From NCBI GenBank assembly GCA_013350335.1, contig CM023537.1:11881384-11945383 (forward strand): a DNA stretch of 64,000 nt, given 5' to 3'. Position numbers and translations under genes: made by a program. The notes under the pieces were generated by a model. It saw nothing but the letters and a program-made list of their open reading frames with translations. It was not told the DNA's origin and did no database searches. The stretch comes from Chimonanthus salicifolius (lineage: Eukaryota; Streptophyta; Magnoliopsida; Laurales; Calycanthaceae). This document shows positions 35,224-47,600 of the stretch, one piece after another (the first letter of the stretch is position 1; the number at the start of each line of letters is the position of its first letter).

Positions 35224-38200
35224 TCAATCTTCAGGCGACCCAAGAATCTCCTGCTTCAATTCTTCAATTTTGGCTGACAATTCTTCCCTGTTTTTCTGTA
35301 AAACCAAACAATCTAACTCGTAAATATATGATTTGGTAACTAAGAAAATGGTTCCTCACGAAAAAAGGCCACATTGCTCACCTTAAAGATTAGATACCGA
35401 TAACTGAACCAGATTGTGAAGGAAAGCCCAACGACTTCCAACACTTTAGGAACCTGTCAGAGGGATCAGCAAATAATAAGACCACTCTTGGAATTTTTCA
35501 AACATTTTCTTAGTAAAATATGGTTAAATACCAAGGGGATGGAATCAATTGCTCCAACAATAGCTGAATGATATCCAGAGAGCAGACACAGTGCCACTTC
35601 CATAGAGAAGAATGGGATATGGATCGACGGAACCCAGCTACAAGTCAAAAACCGAAATTAGTGAGTTCCATGCCAAATAAAACATCCAAAAATAGTTCCA
35701 AGGGTGCAAGTCAAGCCAAATAAGAGTAGGCAGCTCCTTTAATATTCAAAAACATTCCACCAAATTTCATTAGAGCTTCAAGAGGGAAAAAAGGCAAAAA
35801 AATCTTGCAGTCATTGAGGGCAAATAGTGAAACTGCTTGTTATGCAAGGTCAATTTTTAACACAAATACCTGTGTAAACAACCACCCTTATTTAAAAGAC
35901 TATACCCGCTACACTTACTAGGGAATGCTACTTGCATGGCAACTGTGAATAACAGGATATAACACTTGTCTACGTGTACATGATGCAAGTGTAAAAAATC
36001 TTTTATCTCCATAAAGAAATCTATATGCCAACATCAGTAGTTGTAAAGTCCAAGTGCAGCCATGGTACATCCACCAACCAAAATGAAAAAAAGAAAGAGA
36101 ACTTCAAGAGATGTACAACTTTTTTTTCTTTCTTTTTGAAACATATGAGAGATACAACTGCCTTAGCACAGTAAAAATGAGGAATTCAAAATTATAAAGT
36201 GTACCTTTACGTTTAGATTATCTAAGAACTCAATGGCCTTTGCACGTACATCAATGGGAGCTTGTTCGGTATTTGTTTCTTCATCATGCCCATTAAACTT
36301 ATCTGATATGCTGGTAGAAGTCTCTTCAGAGGTTGTAGCTTTAGGCAAGTGTGCAGTGAAGTATACTGAACCTGTAAGGAGAAAAAAAAAAACTTACACA
36401 AGGAAAAGAGAACCTAATAGTGGTTCCACCATCCTCCTAGAAATCATTTAGATAAGCATCGTTTCAAGGGAAAAAATCTGGTCAAAAGTAATACTTGAAG
36501 TGTTTTTCTACCATGATAGAATTTTCACATAACAAAGCACAAAGTACGACAAAGCTCAAGATTATGTTTGTCATAATAGATGTGCTTTTCTACCATGATA
36601 GAATTTTCACATAACAAAGCACAAAGTACGACAAAGCTCAAGATTATGTTTGTCATAATAGATGTGCTTTTCTACCATGATAGAATTTTCACATAACAAA
36701 GCACAAAGTACGACAAAGCTCAAGATTATGTTTGTCATAATAGATGTGAATACTTTGGCACAATGGATATTTATGTATCAACTACATATGTACCTTTAAA
36801 AAAAAAAAGTAACAATTAATATGAGAAAGACACCAGAGGTGCACAAAAACAAAGAACAAAGCAAAAGAAAATGAATGCCCAAACCACTTACACCCCATCA
36901 GAAAGAACCCCTGGTACAAAACAGCTGACAATCCAATGCACTCTTTCTAAGCTCTTAATATGTTAGAAATGGAGAAATCCTGGAAATCAGCAAGAGAAGA
37001 AGCCCAAGCTGCAATTTGGTCTTAACTCTGCAAAAAAACATCTTGAGGGCTCTCAGCATTGTTTCCCCCAAAGGCTCCACACAGTGGCAAAAAGGGCTAA
37101 CTGCCACAATACAAAACATCTTGATGAAACATAAGAGATCTCCTACGAGAAAGATAGCTGAGCAACCGAGGAGGGCATAGACCACAGAATATCAAACTAG
37201 TTCAAGACTAAGTTCCAGACTGACACTGAGAAAGGACAGTGGATGAGTAGATGGTTCACATCTTCAGAAGCTTAAAGGCACAAAGGGCAAGTGCGAACCA
37301 GGATTTTTCCCCTCTTGTGCAGGTTATCTTGGGTGAGGATTTTCCCCAAGTCTGCAATTCACAAAAAATCTGTTAGCTCGGGGAAGAGCTTTAGAAGACC
37401 AGATAGGATGATTTACCGGAGGGATAGAATCACACTAGTAGCCACACAAAAAAGGACTTAATCGAGAAAGAGCCTAAAGAATCGAGCCACCAATACAAGG
37501 AGTGCTCTTTTTTAGCACAAATCAGTACAAAGTTGAGGAGAAGAAAGAGGTGTGAGAAATCATCCGTTTCCACATCAGACAAGTTCCTATAAAAGCAGAC
37601 ACTCTATACATCTGATCACCAGCCATTGAGAAGAAGCCAGAAACAAAAGCTTCATGAGAGAGGGATAACTGGTTAGCAAGAGAGGCAAAATGGCACCAAA
37701 AATCAGTCCAAAACCTAACTCGGTTTCCTCGACCCACTTTGAAACGAATCCCTTGCTTGAATCTGGCCACACAAGCACTAACAGCCTTCCACATTCCTAA
37801 AGCCCTTAGCAGGGCTAGATTGAAGTCCCACCCATTGTTTCCAATATTATTTATAAGGATCTCTATGGAGTATTGTCATCAGACCCAATCCTCACAACCA
37901 TTTCGTGAGCAGGGCAACATTAACCTCCCTAATGGGCCGAACTCCGAGTCTGCCAGATTCATTGGAAGGCTGACTTGGTGCCAACAAACTAAATGTTCCC
38001 TCTTCTTCTTTGCCTGATCGCCCTAAATGAAATCCCTCATGATTTTCTCAAGGGAGTCGGTGACCTTCTTAGGCCACATGAAAGCAGACAGAAGTAGACA
38101 GGTAAGGCTGAGAGAACCGACTTCAATAATGTGACCCGAGCGCCAAAAGAAAGGTACTTGGCTCTTCATGAGGCAAGGCGCTTACTGAATTTACCGATAA

Positions 38201-38620
38201 TGAGCTCCCAGAGAGAAAAAACTCGGAGTCCCAATACAAAGGAAGACAAAAATGCACTTGGAATAGCATTGCAATTGCAAATTTTGTTGTGTTAAAATAC
38301 CATCTAACGTCCATGTTCTCCACCACTTACAACAGCATGTCATCTCTTTCAGTCCATCTTATCAGAGTCCCCCTCTCTCCTAGATCCTCAACCTGGATTT
38401 GTTCAGTTCTTAGTGATGGGGCTTTTTTTGGTCTCATAGGGATGTTTCCCAGACCATCTTAAAGGCATAACTTGAGTCTTCTCTTGAAGCAGCCTTCTAC
38501 TTTTATGTGCTCCTACGTCATTCAATCTTTTCTTGGTACTCTACACATCTATCACAAAATATGCATGCGTTGTTTGTGTTTAATCTTTTGTCGTATCTTG
38601 GCACTTGATGTCACATGATG

Positions 38621-38660
<40 letters not shown>

Positions 38661-41600
38661 AAGAAAAAATCACAAGATGGTATACTTCAACTCCTCTAGA
38701 CAAAAATTTGAATTTTTTTTTTTGAAAGAAAAAAAAAATTATTAATAAGTAAAGATAATACAAGAAAAACCAGAAAAAACTAACACAGCAACTTGACTCA
38801 AAAAAAAAAAGGTACACCCTGAACAGCCCAAAGGCCCTGAAACAACAACCAGAAATTACCGCCCGGGACCTAAAGCCAAGAGAGATTAGACAGAAATCAC
38901 CCTCTTGATTGCAACCCAACCCATTCTTTAGCTAACAGATTAGCTTCATCATTCGCTGATCCAAGCACATGCCGAATGAGAAACCCTTTGGTATACATAA
39001 TCTCATGAATTTCTTCAATGAGGTCCAGAAGCCTTCACCACCCTTTCTTGTCCATCACCCATTTGACAACTGTAGCAGAGTCTCCTTCAATCAGATCACC
39101 AAATCCTCCCATTCTTCTTAATTCATTAACCCCTACCCATAGCGATCTGAGTGATAGGGGACTATCCCGCTCGGTTCAGAGAGCCGTCCGATTCAAGCCT
39201 GCTGTTACGGCCGGTGAATGCCTCTACTTGCCCGGATGGGTGTTTACCCAAAACCCGGCCTGCAACCTTTCACATTTACTTCATTTGAAGTCGGAACGGA
39301 GAACCACAAACCCCTAATCGGATACTGGGAGTCCATCGACCACACCGAATTGGTGGTAGGTAGGTCACACACCCCCTGCTCGATCGGCTAGCGATATACT
39401 ATCACGGAATGGGGGATTGAGGGGTTCAATTCCTCCCCAATCACATTTCACAGTTCTAATTAGCGCGGGAGCTAGACCAATAACAATATCACTCTAATTG
39501 TGGGTCCAAGCAATCCTTCTGTAGAGATCTACAGTAGCAAGTAAACAAACCGACAGTATTGATTCTGCCAATTTTTCTGCTCCTAGTCTTTCCGAAGCGG
39601 GTCTTTTAGAACTTGGTGAAAGAAGGAAATTGCTTGGCCTGTCTAGGTGTTCAGAAAGAAAGACTGTTGCTTGATGTTCACCCTTCTTAATTATTGAAAT
39701 TTATTAAACACGCTTTAAATGATACAACACACTGCAGAACATATACATGCCAAAATTATACTAATAAGGCATGCTAAAGAGTTTCAACTAGAAATAGTGA
39801 CGCAAGACAAGACAAAAGGTGACCCTAAATGTCTAAATGCGATTATGCTATAACAAGAAACTAATATGAGGCTAAAATTAAAATTAAAATTAATAATAAC
39901 AATTATAATAATAAAATCTACCACAAATAATCAAGAAATCCAGAGAGAGTTCAATGTAAATAATTAAATCACAATCAAAATCAAGTTATAGCTCAAAATA
40001 GAAGGCTTATCAGATGAAAGGGGTTTATCAAATCTTACGCGCACTTAGAACCACATCAAAGTAGGACTGAAATCGAATTTAAAAGGGTTTAAAGCGAACT
40101 AATGGCAATTTGGTAATTAAAGAAAGTGGGATAAGTTAACATGAAAAGAGGCTGGAAGTTACGGAAGTCACAATGGGGGGAAGATATGGGTTGCGGCAAG
40201 ACTGGTTGGGCTTGGGAAGGCTTATGGAAACAAGGAAGAGGTCTGGGAGTGGATGTCAATGGCTAGAAAGGAAGACGAGGGCGGCGAAGGCTAAGAAAGG
40301 GGTTCAAAAGGTATGAGAATGATCAGCAGGGATTATGGTTGCTGTTTGGGATTGTCTGGAAACTGTAACAGCAGTAGGAAAGGTACGGAAGCAGTATGAA
40401 GGGTGTAAGGGCTGGACGAAAGTAAAAGAAAGGATCTGGGGCAGCAGCAAGGGGTTTGGGATTTTGGGAATCACGGTAGGTAAGGGAAGAATAAAAGGAA
40501 AAGAAAAGAGAAGAAAGAAGAGTGAAGAGAAGAGGAAGAAGGATCGAGTACCTGGAAGGAAGGGAGACAGCTTCACGCCAAACTCTCGGATTCGCTCCAA
40601 GAAAACCACAGCAAAGGATTTGCAGAAATTCTCAATCTTGGTTTTTATTTAATCGTATGTCCCATGCCCAAAAGGGGCTACAAAGCTTTATAAGGCTATC
40701 TCACTTACTAAAAGAAACTAAAATAGAAAATTACAAGATTGCCCTTTGCTTAAAATAAAACTAGAAAAATAAAAGGAAATAACCAAAATAGCAGCACAGG
40801 GATGCACCGCATCAATCCCCCCATCTGAGAAAAACTCGACCTCGAGTTCAAACAGATGAGAAGACACAAATCTTCTCACGCACGCGTCTTCCTAGTATAG
40901 GGTCCTCATAGTGCAAAACATGCATACGTGAGATCTTTAATGTCAACCAAGTGAATCTTCATCAAGCCATAATGATAGAGTTGGAGTGGCTCTCTTCTGT
41001 CGTCGCTGATAAGACTCGGAAACCTGTTTTGTCATTGCTGTCATCTTTTGTTGTAGAAGAAGAAGGCACCTCTGACGAAACAAAACTCCGATATATCTCT
41101 AGAAGGTCTGGATCAAGTCGTTGTAGCTCACTTTCTGTCAACCATGTGGCGTTTGTAATCGATCTGTTTTTCTACTTCACAAGATACTTCTGATAGCCTC
41201 CAGCACAGTGTAGAAACAACTTCCTCATCCAGAATAGATTCTATCTCATCTCTCTTAGGTGGCAAGGAAGGTAAAGTAAGGTAAAGGCTGTGAAGGCTGG
41301 GAAGGTTCATGCCATGGGTCATGAAGTGGGTCAGGTAAGCCAGTAGAATGGTTAAGGGATTGATGTGATGATGGGCTTACAGGTGTAGCTGTTGGGCCTT
41401 GGAAAGGGACTAAATCTTCCATATTGAAAGTAGGACTAATACCCATATCAGATGGTAGGTCTACAATGTATGCATTAGGTCCAACTCGCCTCAAAATTTT
41501 GAAAGGCCCTGCACTACGAGCATGTAACTTTTTCACAGGTCCTTCTGGGAACCGCTCAAGTCTTATACGGATCATCACATAATCACCCACATTAAATTCT

Positions 41601-44600
41601 TTAAATCTACGATGAATATCTGCAGCAAATTTATACACTTCATTGCTCATATTAATTTTTCTTTTAATTTCAACATGCAATTCATATATGCGATATGCAA
41701 ATGATGATGTAGACTCAGATGGCCTATTTGACATTGATAGCAGGGCTATTAATAAGATCACTGTCAAGTATGAGGAGATCGATACAGACTTTCTTGTAGT
41801 AGTTAGATGTGCCTTTGCTCGATCTCAACCCTCAGGAGATTGGAAGCGCACAGCCATTTTCCACACTTACATTAAGTGCGGTGCGAAATCTTGCAAATTG
41901 ATTGTGGATAGTGGAAGTTGTGCAAATGTCGTATCCACTAGCACGATTGCTCGATTGGGTTTGAAGACTGAACCTCATCCTAATTCACATCGCGTTGCGT
42001 GGGTCAATGACACATCAATCCCGATCACTCAACGGTGCGCCGTGCCCATTTAGATCCTCACCTATCAGGACACTGTGTGGTGTGATGTAATCCCTATGGG
42101 AGTAGGACACATTATTTTGGGTCGTCCTTGGTTGTTTGATCATGATGTGACACTGTTCGGTCAAGCGAACATGTGTAGCTTTGAGCATAATGGTAGGAAG
42201 ATCAAAATCCTCCCTATGCAACCTAGGCCCCCTCATTCAAAACAGGATGACACAAAAAGAGAAAAACCGAAAACCCCATCAAAGACCCAATCCAAGTCTC
42301 TACATACCATTGCTGCTAAAGAATTCGAAAGAGAGACTAGTGAAACTTCGATTGTGTATGCCCTAGTGTCTCAAGAGACTTCTCCTGAGGTTGGTACTGA
42401 GTTGCCAGAGGTTGTAGTTCCGATCGTTAAGGAATTTCAAGATGTATTCCCATCTGATTTGCCAAATGAACTACCTCCCATGCGGGACATACAACATGCC
42501 ATAGATCTTGTCCCTGGGGCGACTTTGCCAAATCTGTTTCATTATAGGATGAACCCTAAGGAGCATGAAGAGTTGAAGCGTCAAATGGATGAGCTTCTAC
42601 AAAAGGGATTCATCAAGAAGACTTTAAGCCCGTGTGCTGTGCCAGTCCTCCTGACACCCAAGAAAGACGACACCTGGCGCATGTGTATAGATAGCAGAGC
42701 TATTAATAAGATCACTGTCAAGTATAGGTTTCCAATCCCACGTCTCGATGACATGCTTGACATGATGGCCCATGCTACTGTCTTTTCGAAAATTGACCTC
42801 AAAAGTGGATATCATCAAATCCGCATTAGACCAGGAGATGAATGGAAGACAGCCTTCAAGACTGAAGGATGGTCTATACGAGTGGATGGTTATGCCTTTT
42901 GGTTTGATCAACGCTCTCAGTACATTTATGAGGGTGATGACTCAAGTGTTGAGACCTTTTATGGGTAAGTTCTTGGTGGTATATTTTGATGACATTCTTA
43001 TCTATAGTACCTCCCAGGAACAACACTTGCAGCATCTGAGGTGAGTCTATGAGGTTCTTCAGAACTGAAAAATTATACGCAAACCTAAGAAGTGCACATT
43101 CATGTCGAATAGGGTTATTTTCTTAAGATTTGTGGTTTCATCTGAAGGTATGTCAGCGGACCCCGAAAAGATCAAAGCCATAGTAAGTTGGCCCGAACCA
43201 CGGAATATACATGAGGTGCGAAGCTTTCACAGTTTAGCTATCTTCTATAGGCAGTTTATTTGAGGGTTTAGTTCCATCACAGATTACCTTAAAAAAGGAG
43301 AGTTCCAATGGACTAAAGCAGCCTCGAAAGCTTTCCAGGAGATCAAGACTCGTTTGGTCGAAGCTCCTGTCATGCGACTACCAGACTTCTCCAAAGTCTT
43401 TGAAGTTGCATGTGATGCATCTGGTGTTGGTATAGGTGGAGTCCTAAGTCAAGAAGGACATCCTGTCGCTTACTTTAGTGAGAAGTTGAATGAAGCCAAA
43501 TAACGATATTCCACTTATGACAAAGAGTTCTATGCGGTTAGGCAAGCACTCCATCATTGGAGACACTACCTTCTGCCACACGAATTCATTTTGTACTCGG
43601 ACCATGAGGCCTTGAGATATCTCAATTCCCAGAAAAAGTTAAACTCAAGACATGCCAATTGGGTTCAATGTCTTCAGGAATACACTTTTGTGTTGAAACA
43701 CAAGGCCGGGGTTGAGAACAAACCAGCTAATGCATTGAGTCGTAGGGTTGCACTAATACACTCCATGAGTGTATAGGTGACTGGGTTTGAGCAATTGAAG
43801 GATGAATATCCCACATGCCCGGATTTTGGGGAGTTGTATGCTTCACTCTTGAGTGACCAAGAAAGGAGTAATAAAGAGTTTCTCATGGTGGATAATTTAT
43901 TATTTAAAGGAAGTAAAATCTGCATTCCCCGAACTTCCCTACGTGATTTTCTTGCTTGGGAGTTACATGCCGGAGGTATGGCCTGACATTTTGGGAGAGA
44001 CAAGACGATTGCCCTGGTTGAAGACAGGTTTTATTGGCCTAGTCTCAAGAGAGTTGTGGCTAAAATCATTGGGCAATGTCGACCTTGCCAACTGGCAAAG
44101 CAAAGGAAGCAAAACACAGAATTGTATACGCCTTTGCCAGTTCCCCATGCTCCTTGGCAGGATATCAGTATGGACTTCGTACTTGGACTTCCGAAGACTA
44201 TTAAGTACGATTTCATTCTTGTGGTTGTGGACCGTTTTTCTAAAATGGTTCATTTCCTTCCGTGCTTTAAAACCTTCGATGCTTCTAATATTGCCAAGAT
44301 ATTTTTCGGAGAAATAGTGAGACTACATGGGTTACCAAAGACGAATTGTGTCAGATAGGGATGTTAGGTTCATGAGTTATTTTTGGAGGACCCTATGGCA
44401 CATGATGGGTACTAGATTACAGTTTTTTTTCGTCTACATATCATCCTCAAACTGATGGTCAGACTGAGGTAGTTAATCAGTAGCCTACGAAATCTGTTGC
44501 GTTGTCTGGTTGGAGAGAATACGCGAACGTGGGATGTTGTTCTACTGATTACTGAGTTCGCGTATAATAGTTCGATCAATAGATCTATAGGTATGAGTCC

Positions 44601-47600
44601 CTTTGAAGTCATGCATGGTTATAAGCCTAGAAGCCTATAGATCTCATTCTCATGTCTATGTCAAATAGGTCATCTGAGTCTGCATCATCATTTGCATATC
44701 GCATACATGAATTGCATGTTGAAATTAAAAGAAAAATTAATATAAGCAATGAAGTGTATAAATCTGCTGCAGATATTCATCGTAGATTCAAAGAATTTAA
44801 TGTGGGTAATTATGTGATGATCCGCATAAGACTTGAGCGGTTCCCACAAGGACCTGTGAAAAAGTTACATGCTCGTAGTGCAGGGTCTTTCAAAATTTTG
44901 AGGCGAGTTAGACCCAATGCATATATTGTAGACCTACCATCTGATATGGGTATTAGTCCTAATTTCAATATGGAAGATTTAGTCCCTTTTCAAGGCCCAA
45001 CAGCTACACCTGTAAGCCCATCATCACATCAATCCCTTAACCATTCTATTGGCCTACCTGACCCACTTCATGACCCATGGCATGAACCTTCACAGCCTTT
45101 ACCTACTTTACCTTCCTTGCCACCTAAGAGGGATGAGATAGAATCTATTCTGGATGAGGAAGTTGTTTCTACACGTGCCGGAGCTATCAAAAGTATCTTG
45201 TTAAATGGAAAAACAGACCAATTACAGACGCCACATGGTTGACAGAAAGTGAGTTACAGCGACTTGATCCAGACCTTCTAGAGAGATATCGGAGTTTTGT
45301 TTCGTCAGAGGTGCCTTCTTCTTCTACAGCAAAAGATTACAGCAATGACAAAACAGGATTCCGAGTCTATCAACGACGACGGAAGAGAGCCGCTCCAACT
45401 CCATCATTATGGCTTGATGAAGATTCACTTGATTGACATTGAAGATCTCCCGTGTGCATGTTTTGCATTATGAAGACCCTACACTAAGAAGACATGTGCG
45501 TGAGAAGATTTGTGTCTTCTCATCTGTTTGAACTCGAGGTCTAATTTTTCTCAGATGGGGGGATTGATGCGGTGCATCCTGTGCTGCTATTTTTGTTATT
45601 TCCTTTTGCTGTTATCTATTTTAGTTATTTCCTTTTATTTTTCTAGTTTTATTTTAAGCAAGGGCAATCTTGTAATTTTCTGTTTTAGTTTCTTTTAGTA
45701 AGTGAGATAGCCTTATAAAGCTTTATAGCCCTTTTGGGCATGGGACATACGATGAAATAAAAAACAAGATTGCGAATTTCTGCAAATCCTCTGCGGTGGT
45801 TTTCTTGGAGCGAATCCCTATATTTGTGAGTCTAGAGGAACATTAGTGCGTGTACCCGTGCATAACCACTAGGAGTGAAGTTACCTATCAGAAAGAGTCC
45901 GAACTATCTAGCGAAATGGTACAATGACTCACTTGAGACACATTATCTATTTCTAAGGCAATCAAGCATTTTAACCTTAATGCTTTCTTAATTGTAAGGT
46001 CTGATTGTGTGTTGTAGGCGAAGATCTCCAGTTGATTCACAAATCCCCTATGAGATTCAAGAAGATTCATTCACATCTGAGACAACAGTTATTGTGCTAA
46101 TGCATTAATGAGAGCAATTTCTAGCTGAACATGACTTGATCAATCTGGCACAATGGCAATAGGGTTATTCCATGCATGACAACCTAACACAAGAATGGTG
46201 GAGAGAGAGTGTGTCGTTGTAGGAAACATATCGGAATGGGGAGCGGGAGATCTGGTGCGTGTTCAACATTGCAGGAGTAGTGTTTGATAGCTTCATTCCA
46301 ACGGATAGAAGAACTGGAAAAAAGAAGAAACCTTGCCTTTGTAAGATTCAAGACAGAGGTAGAAGTGGAGCAAGCCATCAAGCTGTTGGATGGCAAGGAG
46401 TTTGAGGGGAAGAAGATTCAGGTTATTAGGGCTCAGTTTGGCGAAGGGGAATGAGGGAGTGAAAAGGCCAGAACCAAGGGGGAGGAAAATCTTCGAGAAA
46501 TTACCTGATTCGAGGAAGGAGAATAGCCCTAAATCTTTCTTCTTGACTGCTGCTCATCCAGAACGGAGATTACTCTAGGTGAATGAAGAATTTGTCTCCA
46601 ATTTCAAAGAATCCATATCAGAAACATGGATAGGGGTGGCGAGAAGAGCAGATCTAGAGGAGATCGAGGTCTATGACTGGATCATGGATGCTTGAGTCTT
46701 AGACAGAAGAGTGATGGTGCATCGTCTATCTCCCCTACTCTTTTGGATTGTTCCAACACAAGATGGTAGAAGATTGAGTCTCGATGGTAGACACTTTGTT
46801 GATGGTCCCTTGAAACGACTAGATAAGTGGACTGAAACGTTGGGGGTCAATGGTGATGGCAGACTGAGTGAGACTGTATGGGATACCCTTTGCATGGATG
46901 GAGAAAAGAGACCTTCCAAAAACTTAGTGAGCTTTTGGGGCTGGTAAACGAAATTGATGACCAATGTATAAATCTAGAAGTCGTGGAATTCGCCAAGATG
47001 AAGATCAGTCATACTATAGATGCCCAAATTCCAATAAACATTTGGTTGGACATTGGTAGTGTGCGATTCACCATCAGGGTGAAGATCGCACCAAAAAGAA
47101 TGGAATCAATGGAGGAGATTCTGGCTAGAAGGGACAAGCAGACCCTATTTCAAGGCCAAATTGAATGGTTACGCGGTGGAGCTAGGATCTATTCTCGAGA
47201 CAGATGGTTTGTCAGTTGCTCAAGCCCTCTCCAACGTGGCAAACGATAATTGGCAGCAAGAGACCTTTGTCAGCACGTGGAAAGAGAAAAGAAGGATTGT
47301 CTTGCCTCGTCAGAGGAATGGAGTTGACAAAAGGATTGCTTCGGCGGATCCTTTGGTGCAATTTGGGGGAAAAAGGGTCTCTTAGACCAATGGGAGGGCA
47401 TGTGTTGAATGTGGAGTCGCAGAGGAAGGAAGAGGAGAGAGCTAATAGGGAAAGGCCAGGAATTCATCTAGATTCTTCGAGGGTTCCTGTTTATAATGGG
47501 ATGAGGCACCTGGACTCAGGTAGGGCCTGGTTCGATTCAAAAGCCCACGCCTTTTCACAGGCCCAAAGTTTGGGCCTAACCGGGTTGGGCCCTTTTGGCC

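Noticed and set aside
36503..36748. CRISPR-like regular repeats
   Set aside because: Direct tandem units without spacers in a plant intron.
39418..39460. Intact tRNA gene in the organelle-like insert
   Set aside because: Only a T-arm-like GGGGTTCAATTCC is visible; no full cloverleaf could be built.
41255..41767. 170-codon minus open frame as a host protein
   Set aside because: It is the inverted integrase C-terminus of the chromovirus fused to a duplicated RT word.
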